Assembly: GCA_021739635.1 (NCBI GenBank)
Contig: JAIPBH010000017.1
Location: 1-45,974 of the forward strand
Direction: 5' to 3'
DNA: 45,974 nt
DNA from: Flavobacteriaceae bacterium
GTDB taxonomy: Bacteria; Bacteroidota; Bacteroidia; Flavobacteriales; Flavobacteriaceae
The first letter of the stretch is position 1. Each line of letters begins with the position of its first letter. Position numbers and translations under genes: made by a program. Of the stretch, positions 19,574 to 29,118 are shown piece after piece. The notes beneath the pieces were generated by a model. The model saw nothing but the letters and a program-made list of their open reading frames with translations, made no database searches and was not told where the DNA came from.

Positions 19574-19639
19574 GGACAGATATTTATTGAAATATAGTAT
19601 TTATTTTTTAAGTTAAGTAAATAATAAGTGCTGTAAACG

Positions 19640-21478
19640 CTACTTAAAACTATAAGTAAGTCCAAATAACATATTACCCTTTGGCATAGGCACTAAATTA
19701 GTTTCAGTGTATTCCGTATTAAAAATATTATTAGCTATCATTGAAATTTCAAAAGCTTTAAGGCTTAAATTAATACTTGCATCAACTACCGTGTAACTAT
19801 CTCCACTAGTTCTTTCAGCGTATTTGTAAACAATACTTTGAGACACATTTTTTATAAAACTAGTGCTTAATCTTGAGGTTACTTGATGTTTTAGTGAGTT
19901 GATGGAATACCTTGAAAAATTCACATCTATACTTTTAATATCATCTTCCAAAAAGGTATATGACATATTAAAAGCTTGATTGAACGTTCCTATTTTAAAA
20001 TTATAATTGGCGTTTGCCTCAAAACCTTTGGTGTTTAATCCTATAATGTTAGAGGCTTGCCAGCGGTCGGTTTCGTTTTCTTTTACGTAATCAATAAGGT
20101 TGTTTGAATCTCTGTTAAAAAATGCCACTGATGCGCTAAAGTTTAAGGCGTTGTATTTCAATCCAAGTTCTTCAGCAATAGCCTCTTCAGGGTTTAAGTT
20201 TTCGTCACCAACAGAGGTTGGATCACTATAATACAAATCTGTATATGTTGGAATTCTGTAGGTATAACCCATATTTCCGTAGATTTTTAAGGTGTTGTTT
20301 AATCTATAACCTATATCAATGCCAGGAAACGCATGAATTTTAAAATCAGAAAAATAGTTTACAGCAATACCTGGTGTGATATCTAATTTTTCATCAGCAA
20401 GTTTAAATAAATGCTCTAAAAACAGGGTAGTCATAAAACGGTTTCGTTGCCCCAAATTATTACTTGATAAATACACTTTAGCGATGTCAACACCAAATCC
20501 GGTAACACCTAAACTAGAATTATATTTGGCATTAAATTCAGCACCAACTTTATTGGTTTGATGTAAATTTCTGTAAATAGATGGGTTTTCACGCACGTAA
20601 ATATATTCGTCCTGATTACGTCTCCAATAGATACGCGGTTTTAAAGTAAGTTTTTCATTTTTAATTTCTGTTGAAACACCTATCAAACTGGTTTGTGTTT
20701 CTTCATATTGATTAATAGCACTCGGACTTGCATAAAACCCGTTAGCACCAAATTTACGCTCAGAAAAAGAGGAAATCATTTCAACAGGAAGCGCTTTTTT
20801 ATTAAAAGTACTTTTTATAAAATAATTTTGATTGTCATAATCGGTATTAAATCGGTATCCGTCAGAAAGGTTTCTTGACACATGAACCAAATGAGATGAA
20901 TTTTCTAAACTACTTGCCACCGTAGCAGAGGCATTTTTTTGACCAAATGAACCCGCTTGAATGCCTAATGACACTAAGTTGTCTTGATTTTTTTTGGTTA
21001 CTATATTAATAGCACCGGTAAAGGCATTTTGTCCAAATACTCTGGCTGCAGGACCTTTAATAATTTCAATACGTTCAATAACTTCAATGGGCAAAGCCAT
21101 ATTCATGGTGTGATGACCAGTTTGTGCATCTTCCACTTTAATGCCATCAATAAGTAACAAGGTTTGATCAAAACTGCCACCACGAATGTATAAATCGGCT
21201 TGCATGCCAGAAGTTCCGCGTCGTCTTATATCAACCCCAGCAAACTGTTGTAATAAATCAGCAACGTTTGTTGCAGCACTTTGTTTAATATCTTCAGAAG
21301 AAATAACGGTGATGGTCCTGGAGTTTTGAGAGAAAGGGATATCAATTCTGCTTGAGTTTATGATGATTTCTTTTAACTGTTGCTCTTGTAAAGTGTCCTG
21401 TTGATTAATTTGTTCGTTTTGAGCATTTACTATTACAGAAACCAAAAAGGATAAAGTTAAAAAATAGATGTTTTTCAT
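19640..21478 (-). CDS. TonB-dependent receptor, BtuB-like
   Basis: A 612-aa outer-membrane importer. The signal peptide ends near VNAQ (residue 20). The plug domain (about 45-165) contains a TonB-box-like start 'LKEIIINSSR', then 'TNVADLLQQFAGVDIRRRG', 'YIRGGSFDQTLLLIDGIKV' and 'IEIIKGPAARVFGQNAFTGAINIVTK'. The remaining 440 residues form the beta-barrel and end in the aromatic strand 'MLFGLTYSF'. Its size and lack of a CarboxypepD_reg lead domain put it with BtuB-type vitamin or small-metabolite receptors, unlike the SusC type. It is divergent from a MocR-type regulator 76 bp away, suggesting control by it. The substrate is unknown; a vitamin is a guess. Confidence 0.88.
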   Translation of the reverse strand: MKNIYFLTLSFLVSVIVNAQNEQINQQDTLQEQQLKEIIINSSRIDIPFSQNSRTITVISSEDIKQSAATNVADLLQQFAGVDIRRRGTSGMQADLYIRGGSFDQTLLLIDGIKVEDAQTGHHTMNMALPIEVIERIEIIKGPAARVFGQNAFTGAINIVTKKNQDNLVSLGIQAGSFGQKNASATVASSLENSSHLVHVSRNLSDGYRFNTDYDNQNYFIKSTFNKKALPVEMISSFSERKFGANGFYASPSAINQYEETQTSLIGVSTEIKNEKLTLKPRIYWRRNQDEYIYVRENPSIYRNLHQTNKVGAEFNAKYNSSLGVTGFGVDIAKVYLSSNNLGQRNRFMTTLFLEHLFKLADEKLDITPGIAVNYFSDFKIHAFPGIDIGYRLNNTLKIYGNMGYTYRIPTYTDLYYSDPTSVGDENLNPEEAIAEELGLKYNALNFSASVAFFNRDSNNLIDYVKENETDRWQASNIIGLNTKGFEANANYNFKIGTFNQAFNMSYTFLEDDIKSIDVNFSRYSINSLKHQVTSRLSTSFIKNVSQSIVYKYAERTSGDSYTVVDASINLSLKAFEISMIANNIFNTEYTETNLVPMPKGNMLFGLTYSFK

Positions 21479-21522
21479 AATAAGTGATTGAATGTTTTTT
21501 ACAACGTAAAATTCGTAACTTT

Positions 21523-21565
21523 CTGGACTAGTTAAGTAGTCCAGTTTTAAAAAAATGAATAGTCC
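21523..21565. promoter_or_regulatory. Candidate MocR operator: three TAGTCC half-sites
   Basis: An 8-bp inverted repeat, CTGGACTA at 21523-21530 and TAGTCCAG at 21537-21544 with a 6-nt loop, sits in the 76-bp gap between the TonB receptor and the MocR gene. A third TAGTCC lies at 21560-21565, overlapping the regulator's start codon region and 23 bp from the second, about two helical turns. The arrangement fits a site for the MocR protein controlling both genes; binding is inferred. Confidence 0.55.
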
Positions 21566-23051
21566 GGTTAATGAGCTTTTAAAGCAATTAATATATCTAG
21601 AAAAATCTAATTCAACAGCGGTTTATATTCAAGTTGCTCAACAAATTATTAATGCCATTCAACGTGGATATTTAATAGAAGGTACTTGTTTACCAGGCAC
21701 GCGCCCTTTTAGTCAATTATTTCATATAAATAGAAATACTGTTGTTGCTATTTATGATGAATTAGCCTCGCAAGGTTGGGTAGAAATTATACCCAATAAA
21801 GGGACTTTTGTTTTAGTTCCAGAACAAAAAACAGCAGCTATTAAAGCAACGTCTCACCCAATTGACCAAGTGCACGAATATTCTAAAACAACAGGGTTTT
21901 CTTTTCAACCTTCTTTGAATTTGGCTTCTACATACGAACTTAATCAAAGTAAATACAGTATTAATGATGGGCAACCAGATTTAAGATTGCATCCTACACA
22001 TCAATTTTCAAAATGGTATAGTGCTACCATGAAACGAAAATCTTTAATTTCAAAATGGAATCAAGCATCGCTGTCTTCTTATTCTGTTTTTGAAATTCAA
22101 TTATGTAACTATTTAAATGCCACACGCGGATTTCATATTAAATCGCATCATTTAATGAGTACAAGAAGTACAGAAATGAGTTTGTATATAGTTTCCCAAT
22201 TACTATTAAAACCTAAGGACACCATTTTAGTGGGTAATTTAAGCAACTATGCTGCCAATATGATTTTTCAACAATCGGGTGCAAGTATTAAAACAATTCC
22301 AATAGATGATGATGGTATAGATGTAGAATACATTAGGAAACATTTTACAAAACACACCATTCGCTGTATTTATGTGTGTGCTCATAGGCATTATCCAACT
22401 ACTAAAACGCTTAGTGCTGAAAGGCGTTTACAACTCATGCAACTTGCAAAAGAGTATCAGTTTGCCATTATTGAAGATGATTACGATTACGACTTTCAGT
22501 TTGATGGTTCTGCCATGTTACCTATGGCGAGTTCAGACGCCAATGGCGTTATTATTTATTTAGGTAAGTTGGGGCAATCGTTGTTTCCAAGTTTTCAAAC
22601 AGGGTTTGTAATAGCACCAGAAAATTTAATTTTAGAAGCTAAAAACTATTTAAAGCTATTAGATAGACAAGGCGATTTAATTCAAGAGCAAATGTTGGCT
22701 GAGCTTATTTATGAAGGTGAAATACACCGATTGATTAAGAAAAACATCATCATTTATAAACATCGACGTGATTTTTTATGTGAATGCCTCGCTGAAAATT
22801 TTAAGCAACACGTGTTTTGGGAAAAACCTTCGGGAGGATTGGCCTTATGGTTGCGCTTTGAGCCACAAATATCCTTAGTCAAGTTGGCAGATCAAGCCTA
22901 TAAAAATGATTTATTTCTTCCAAAAACAATTTTGTATCAAGATAAAAACATGTGTTGTATTCGTTTCGGATTTGGAGATTTAAACGAAGAAGAAATTGAC
23001 ATTATAGTCAAGAAATTAAGAATGGCTTATGATTTGGTTTTAAGTAGTTAA
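21555..23051 (+). CDS. MocR-type regulator with degenerate aminotransferase domain
   Basis: A 498-aa MocR/PdxR-family regulator: GntR winged helix at about 22-90 (YIQVAQQIINAIQRG, NRNTVVAIYDELASQGW, PNKGTFV) joined to a fold-type-I aminotransferase domain from about 135. Family landmarks remain: HRHYPT at 278-283, EDDYDYDF at 307-314, and the late IRFGFG. The PLP-lysine motif, normally YIGTFSKTLAPALRLGY, here reads YLGKLGQSLFPSFQTGF: the Schiff-base lysine is Q341 and the nearby Arg is Q348. A lysine remains at 338, three residues earlier. The protein probably binds PLP differently or not at all. It is divergent from a TonB receptor, with TAGTCC sites between. Confidence 0.88.
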   Translation: MNSPVNELLKQLIYLEKSNSTAVYIQVAQQIINAIQRGYLIEGTCLPGTRPFSQLFHINRNTVVAIYDELASQGWVEIIPNKGTFVLVPEQKTAAIKATSHPIDQVHEYSKTTGFSFQPSLNLASTYELNQSKYSINDGQPDLRLHPTHQFSKWYSATMKRKSLISKWNQASLSSYSVFEIQLCNYLNATRGFHIKSHHLMSTRSTEMSLYIVSQLLLKPKDTILVGNLSNYAANMIFQQSGASIKTIPIDDDGIDVEYIRKHFTKHTIRCIYVCAHRHYPTTKTLSAERRLQLMQLAKEYQFAIIEDDYDYDFQFDGSAMLPMASSDANGVIIYLGKLGQSLFPSFQTGFVIAPENLILEAKNYLKLLDRQGDLIQEQMLAELIYEGEIHRLIKKNIIIYKHRRDFLCECLAENFKQHVFWEKPSGGLALWLRFEPQISLVKLADQAYKNDLFLPKTILYQDKNMCCIRFGFGDLNEEEIDIIVKKLRMAYDLVLSS

Positions 23052-23064
23052 TACGTTTTCTTTT

Positions 23065-23086
23065 AGAAGATTAGTTTCTTCTTTTT
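23065..23086 (+). terminator. Weak terminator after the MocR gene
   Basis: AGAAGA, loop TTAGTT, TCTTCT followed by TTTT, starting 14 bp past the stop. The stem is only 6 bp and AT-rich, so confidence is low. Confidence 0.35.
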
Positions 23087-23100
23087 CTCATTAAAAAATG

Positions 23101-23108
23101 TATTTTTG
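23101..23108 (+). promoter_or_regulatory. -7 element of the gene at 23139
   Basis: TATTTTTG matches TAnnTTTG and lies 30 bp upstream of the ATG. No clear -33 TTG partner. Confidence 0.45.
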
Positions 23109-23138
23109 GAAGCATCAAACCTCTAATTTCTTTTGCTT

Positions 23139-23588
23139 ATGAAAACCACTCTTTTAATCTTAGTATTTTTTATCTCGTTTATTGGGTTTTCACAAAACAA
23201 TTACATTGTAAAAACTGATGAAGGCAAACGTGTGTTGCTAAAAGCCGATTTTACTTGGGAATATATTGATGCAGAAGTACCTGTTTTAAACAATGCTATA
23301 GAAGAACAAGTAAAAACAGCCGAAACCAATGAATGTAATCTGCCTCAAGGTTTTGAAGAACCAGAGTTAGATAACAACATCCAAACCCAATTAAAAAAAG
23401 GGCGAGCCACCATAACCCATATCAAACAAAAAGTAGCTAAAGATTATAAATGCCAAGTAGAAGATGTGATATTATTATCTGCTTCAGAAGATAAAGCTAA
23501 AGGAACCTACGATTTTTGTGCTAATGGCACCAAAGTGTCTTATAAGCGAAACGGACATACTGTTGTGAAGAAGGGGCAATTTCTTTAA
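23139..23588 (+). CDS. Small exported protein, DUF3157-like
   Basis: A 149-aa protein with a signal peptide MKTTLLILVFFISFIGFSQ. The mature N-terminus 'YIVKTDEGKRVLLKADFTWEYID' resembles a motif seen in many small flavobacterial periplasmic proteins (a 'TWEY' strand), and the C-terminal 'GTYDFCANGTKVSYKRNGHTVVKKG' in pieces resembles DUF3157 as I remember it. Four cysteines are present (two nearby in 'NECNLP' and 'YKCQ', and 'DFCANG'). Function unknown. I take the ATG at 23139; an upstream in-frame TTG adds only two residues. It lies between the MocR gene and umuC, 47 bp from the latter. Confidence 0.7.
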   Translation: MKTTLLILVFFISFIGFSQNNYIVKTDEGKRVLLKADFTWEYIDAEVPVLNNAIEEQVKTAETNECNLPQGFEEPELDNNIQTQLKKGRATITHIKQKVAKDYKCQVEDVILLSASEDKAKGTYDFCANGTKVSYKRNGHTVVKKGQFL

Positions 23589-23635
23589 TACTTACTTTTT
23601 CCTTTTTTTGATGCCTTTCTCGTATCTTTACTTTT

Positions 23636-24895
23636 ATGTATGCCTTAGTAGATTGTAACAACTTTTATGCGTCTTGCGAACGCGTTTTTAATCCCAATTT
23701 ACGCAATCAACCTATTGCCATTTTAAGCAATAATGATGGCTGTGTTATTTCACGCAGTGATGAAGCTAAAACTCTTGGCTTGCCTATGGGAGCTCCTATT
23801 TTTAAATGGGAAACGTTTTGTAAAGCTAATAAAATACAAGTATTTTCTTCAAATTATCCGCTCTATGGCGATATGAGTAATCGAGTTATGAAAATTTTAG
23901 AACAATTTTCACCAGACATAGAAGTGTATAGTATTGATGAAGCATTTTTGCACTTTAAAGGTTTTGACAACTATCATTTTGAAGATTATGGTATTCAAAT
24001 AAGAACCCGTATTTTAAAATGGACAGGCATACCAACATGTGTGGGAATTGCTCCCACAAAAGCATTAAGTAAAGTGGCCAATAAAATTGCCAGAAAGTAT
24101 CCAGAAAAAACAAAAGGTGTCTATGTAATTGATTCTGAAGAAAAGCGTCTTAAAGCCTTAAAATGGATGAAAATTGAAGATGTTTGGGGCATTGGCCGAA
24201 GATTAAGTAAGCGTTTAAAACTTAAAAATTGTCATACCGCTTTTGATTTTGTTCAGCTTTCAGATGCATGGGTTTTAAAAAATTTTTCTATTACAGAATG
24301 GAAATTAAAAAAAGATTTAGAAGGTATTCCAACCTTAAAATTAGACGACATTAAAAACAAACATGCTATAGCAACGACGCGAAGTTTTGAGTATACATTT
24401 TCTGATATTGATAACATTAAGGAACGTATTTCAACCTTTGCAACAAGTTGTGCCGAAAAACTTAGAAAGCAACAATCAAGTTGCCACATGATTATTGTTT
24501 TACTAAGTAGTGACAGACATAAAAAAGATTTAGAACAACATAGAGCAAGCACCATGGTAAGTTTACCTTATGCCACAAGCTCATCGTTAATAATAAGCAA
24601 GTGTGCTGTACAAGCAGTGGCTTCTATTTTCACACCAGGTATAAAATATAAACGAGCAGGTGTTATTGTAACTGGTATTGTGCCAACTAACAATCATCAA
24701 TTAGATTTGTTTCAGCATGAAAACCCAAAACACCAACCCTTAATGCAGGTTATAGACACCTTAAATAAGAAGTATAAAGACTATAAAATAAAACTAGGAA
24801 ATCAAGATTTAAAGCGCACTTGGAAAATGCGACAAGAACGATTGTCACCTAGATATACCACGCATATAAACGATATTATAAAAGTAAAATGCTAA
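23636..24895 (+). CDS. umuC: Y-family DNA polymerase, UmuC-like
   Basis: Catalytic subunit of a polymerase V-type translesion polymerase, 419 aa. Catalytic carboxylates are visible: D6 in ALVDCNNFYASCE, and D101-E102 in YSIDEAF. The helix-hairpin-helix region (about 178-200, VWGIGRRLSKRLK) and little-finger domain follow. QLDLF at 355-359 is an exact bacterial beta-clamp binding motif. The C-terminal tail has the UmuC-specific 'LSPRYTT' block. The gene order is umuC then umuD, overlapping by 7 nt, the reverse of E. coli. TATCTTTA at 23623 is a near-consensus -7 element just ahead of the ATG. SOS control is likely but no LexA site was identified. Confidence 0.94.
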   Translation: MYALVDCNNFYASCERVFNPNLRNQPIAILSNNDGCVISRSDEAKTLGLPMGAPIFKWETFCKANKIQVFSSNYPLYGDMSNRVMKILEQFSPDIEVYSIDEAFLHFKGFDNYHFEDYGIQIRTRILKWTGIPTCVGIAPTKALSKVANKIARKYPEKTKGVYVIDSEEKRLKALKWMKIEDVWGIGRRLSKRLKLKNCHTAFDFVQLSDAWVLKNFSITEWKLKKDLEGIPTLKLDDIKNKHAIATTRSFEYTFSDIDNIKERISTFATSCAEKLRKQQSSCHMIIVLLSSDRHKKDLEQHRASTMVSLPYATSSSLIISKCAVQAVASIFTPGIKYKRAGVIVTGIVPTNNHQLDLFQHENPKHQPLMQVIDTLNKKYKDYKIKLGNQDLKRTWKMRQERLSPRYTTHINDIIKVKC

Positions 24896-25332
24896 CAAAA
24901 GAGACCCTGAATTTAACGTTTTTTACTCCTGATGTATCAACAGACTTAGGAACTATTTATTTTGAAACTGGTATTTCGGCAGGATTTCCATCGCCAGCAG
25001 ATGATTTTAAACAAGAACGGCTATCATTAGACAACATGCTTGTTAAAAATAAACTCTCCACATTTTATGCGCGGGTTAGTGGACAATCCATGGTTGGAGC
25101 AGGAATTGATGATAATGACTTACTTGTTATTGACAGAAGTTTAGAGCCGGCACACAATAAAATTGCTGTTTGTTTTCTTGATGGAGAATTCACAGTAAAA
25201 AGATTAAAGCTGGATGCAGATGGTGTATGGTTACAACCTGAAAACCCAAATTACAAGCCTATTAAAATTACTGAAGAAAACAACTTTGTTATTTGGGGAA
25301 TTGTTACTAATGTTATTAAAAAAGTATATTGA
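24889..25332 (+). CDS. umuD: UmuD-like S24 family autoprotease
   Basis: UmuD homologue of 147 aa (E. coli 139). The RecA-stimulated self-cleavage site is A31-G32 in SAGFPSPADDF. The catalytic dyad is S67 in SGQSMVG and K104 in FTVKRLK. The remaining beta-rich C-terminal domain (NDLLVIDRSL, VWLQPENPNY, WGIVTNVI) is standard. Its ATG lies within the last codons of umuC, so translation is coupled. Cleaved UmuD should form the accessory dimer of polymerase V. A bidirectional hairpin terminator follows. Confidence 0.94.
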   Translation: MLTKETLNLTFFTPDVSTDLGTIYFETGISAGFPSPADDFKQERLSLDNMLVKNKLSTFYARVSGQSMVGAGIDDNDLLVIDRSLEPAHNKIAVCFLDGEFTVKRLKLDADGVWLQPENPNYKPIKITEENNFVIWGIVTNVIKKVY

Positions 25333-25362
25333 TTCATATGGTTTAAAAAATAGGGTAGAAAT

Positions 25363-25400
25363 AAAAAAGCTTCAAGTTTAACCTGAAGCTTTTTTGTTTT
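25363..25400. terminator. Bidirectional terminator between umuD and atpC
   Basis: AAAAAAGCTTCA at 25363-25374 pairs with TGAAGCTTTTTT at 25384-25395, a 12-bp stem with a 9-nt loop. The A-tract and T-tract make it work in both directions, serving umuD (plus) and atpC (minus). Confidence 0.88.
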
Positions 25401-25416
25401 ATATAGATAAGGATAT

Positions 25417-25695
25417 TTAATCTGCTAATACAATAACTTTATTGTCTTTCATTTCAATAGTTCCAGAACTTATTTTTAATAAAGTGGTGTTTTTTTCACC
25501 TTTAGTAAACTTATCTTGAACCGCTTCATTTAAAGAGATATTTCCAGAAATTTTAACAAAACCTTCTTTTAATAAAGATACAATAGGTGCGTGATCTTTA
25601 AGCATTTCAAAGTCTCCATTAACACCTGGAACAGCAATAGAATCTACTTCTCCACTAAATAAAGTTGCTTCTGGTGATACAATTTCTAAATACAT
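25417..25695 (-). CDS. atpC: ATP synthase epsilon subunit
   Basis: Epsilon subunit of F1, 92 aa: only the N-terminal beta-sandwich domain, as is common in Bacteroidota, without the long C-terminal helical hairpin found in E. coli (139 aa). The opening MYLEIVSPEATLFSGEVDSI and 'PGVNGDFEMLKDHAPIVSLL' are diagnostic. It forms the central stalk with gamma. It lies downstream of atpD on the same strand with a 79-bp gap that carries a 7-bp tandem repeat. Confidence 0.95.
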   Translation of the reverse strand: MYLEIVSPEATLFSGEVDSIAVPGVNGDFEMLKDHAPIVSLLKEGFVKISGNISLNEAVQDKFTKGEKNTTLLKISSGTIEMKDNKVIVLAD

Positions 25696-25703
25696 AGTTT
25701 TTT

Positions 25704-25731
25704 AGTATTCAGTATTCAGTATTCAGTACTC
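25704..25731. repeat. 7-bp tandem repeat in the atpD-atpC spacer
   Basis: Three perfect AGTATTC units and a fourth AGTACTC lie between atpD and atpC, 8 bp upstream of the atpC start codon (minus strand). A change in copy number would alter the spacing between the two genes. Confidence 0.85.
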
Positions 25732-25774
25732 GGTAGCAAAACTGCAAACAGAGACTGGAAACTGATTACTAGTT

Positions 25775-27286
<1,512 letters not shown>

Positions 27287-27343
27287 TTATATGTTTAATA
27301 TTATGCGATTTAATTGAATGAAAACGTATTATGTTTTCGCGTG

Positions 27344-27351
27344 CAAAGATA
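27344..27351 (-). promoter_or_regulatory. -7 element of atpDC
   Basis: CAAAGATA on the plus strand is TATCTTTG on the minus strand, an exact TAnnTTTG match. The leader contains a small hairpin, GAAAAC / GTTTTC, near 27320-27338. Confidence 0.55.
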
Positions 27352-27396
27352 GATTTTTTAATTTAAAATAAAAGTGGTTTTTTTCTTTTTTAGTCA

Positions 27397-27423
27397 TAAA
27401 AAAACGCCTTCATGTTGAAGGCG
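27397..27423 (-). terminator. Terminator of the TonB receptor-GDSL operon
   Basis: On the minus strand, CGCCTTC, a 5-nt loop and GAAGGCG are followed by a run of eight T residues. A 7-bp GC-rich stem and perfect U-tail. Confidence 0.9.
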
Positions 27424-27449
27424 CTTTGTAACTATATTTTTATTTAAAA

Positions 27450-29117
27450 TTATGGTAATAAAGGAGAGTAATTTGTTGGATAATCTCCAGGATTTGCTTT
27501 TACACCAGCAGCGATAAAATTAGACCCATAGGTTGCATCAATAGCTTCTAAAAATTTATTAGCCATAACAGCATAACCTCTTGCTGTTAAATGTATGCCA
27601 TCAAGACTTACAAGTCCACCTGTAACTAATTTAGTTGTAAGTATAAAATTACCATCAGAAATTCCTGTAGTTGAAGCTTCCTCTAAAATACCTTTAAAAT
27701 CAACCAAAGCTAAACCGTTTGCAGCAGCAACATTGGCAATCGTAACATTATATTCATCTGTTGCAGTTTTAATAGCCAGTTGCTCGCTAGGTATTAACAC
27801 CCATTTGTCGGCTAAAGGGTTTGTAACGCCTTCTACTGCAAATTGACCGGCTAAATTAGCTGGTAATCCTTGATTTAAAAGATACGAATAGGTTGTTGTA
27901 TTAACTGTTCCAATTATAGAGCTACTAGGTAAAACAAGTAAATCTGCGGCAGTTGCTTGTCTTGTTTGACCATAAATGCTTCCTAACAAATTAGCAACAA
28001 GTGGTGCTGCTTGAACAGGTAAACCAAAACTTTGTACAAATGCAGGGAATGTTGGGCTTGCAGATAAAACACCTGCAATTTGAGCTGATATATCAGTTAA
28101 TGTTTCGTCTTTAATAACTACGGCACTTGCTGCAGAAGTAGAAAAAACAATAGAACGTTCGGCCGCATTATTAATAGCACTTACTGATTCTAAATAAGCA
28201 TACACTTGATTTAATTGACCAAAAACACCATTTAAAGTAGGAATTAATGGTCCAAAACTTGGGTTTGTTGGGCTTAAAGGAGCAAAAGGAACGGTTGTAA
28301 AATGAGGTAGATTAGTGATGTAAGGAACGTTAGTTACCACGCCTTTGGCTCCATTTGAAGTTAATGCAGCAACCTCACTAGAAAATACTTGAGCAAACAC
28401 ATTAGGATCAGTAATATCATTACCACCATAAGTTGCAGGGTTTAAATTTCCTGTTTGATCAATGCCAGTTCCACCAGATGTTGCATAACCCAAAACATCA
28501 TTTCCTCCTACTTCAGAAAGTGTAAAGAAGGTTGGGTTTTGAGATACTGCATCACCAATTATTGTTGCGTTAGATGATGAAGCCATTCTTGCATAGTATG
28601 GGTTTGCGGCACCAATAGAAACACCCGCAACATTTCCGTACCCTGGAGCTACAAAATGAAAGCTTTTAGCACCTGGAACACCCATATTATTAAATGGGCC
28701 AGATACAATATTGGTTATTTCTGTGGTAGGTGTAGCTGGTAAAACAGCAGGTCCAGAACCGTTAAAGTACAATCTAGGATTAGCAACTAAATTTCCGCCT
28801 AAAAGCAATCCACCAATATTATCACTTGTTAATGGTTGTGTAAAAGTACCACCACCAACAGACATGAATTGGTTGTTTAATATATTTGGAAATGAATTTG
28901 TTTGACCTGCAATAAAAACAGCACCATCTGTATATCCCGCGGTGAATGAGGCTCCAACGGCTATATATTTAGAAAAATCAGCTGTCCCAGAAGTTAAAGC
29001 AGGTATTTCTGCTACAGGGTCAATTCTATCAACATCTTCTATAGTGTTACATGCTGTAAATCCTAAAAGAATTATTAACAGCCATATATATTTTGTATTC
29101 ATAATTTTCTTTTTCAT
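27450..29117 (-). CDS. SGNH/GDSL hydrolase lipoprotein
   Basis: A 555-aa lipoprotein of the SGNH/GDSL esterase-lipase fold. The lipobox LGFTAC puts the lipidated Cys at residue 23. Block I is GASFTAG with nucleophile S57 (GDSL with Ala for Asp); the Gly/Asn blocks include 'GGNDVLGY', and block V is 'LDGIHLTARGY' with the Asp-His pair. A long Ala/Pro-rich middle is unusual in simple GDSL enzymes. The ATG at 29117 comes 1 nt after the stop of the TonB receptor, so the two form an operon; a second ATG at 29102 also gives a good lipoprotein signal. Likely a surface or periplasmic esterase acting with the receptor; substrate unknown. Confidence 0.85.
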   Translation of the reverse strand: MKKKIMNTKYIWLLIILLGFTACNTIEDVDRIDPVAEIPALTSGTADFSKYIAVGASFTAGYTDGAVFIAGQTNSFPNILNNQFMSVGGGTFTQPLTSDNIGGLLLGGNLVANPRLYFNGSGPAVLPATPTTEITNIVSGPFNNMGVPGAKSFHFVAPGYGNVAGVSIGAANPYYARMASSSNATIIGDAVSQNPTFFTLSEVGGNDVLGYATSGGTGIDQTGNLNPATYGGNDITDPNVFAQVFSSEVAALTSNGAKGVVTNVPYITNLPHFTTVPFAPLSPTNPSFGPLIPTLNGVFGQLNQVYAYLESVSAINNAAERSIVFSTSAASAVVIKDETLTDISAQIAGVLSASPTFPAFVQSFGLPVQAAPLVANLLGSIYGQTRQATAADLLVLPSSSIIGTVNTTTYSYLLNQGLPANLAGQFAVEGVTNPLADKWVLIPSEQLAIKTATDEYNVTIANVAAANGLALVDFKGILEEASTTGISDGNFILTTKLVTGGLVSLDGIHLTARGYAVMANKFLEAIDATYGSNFIAAGVKANPGDYPTNYSPLLP

Positions 29118-29118
29118 T

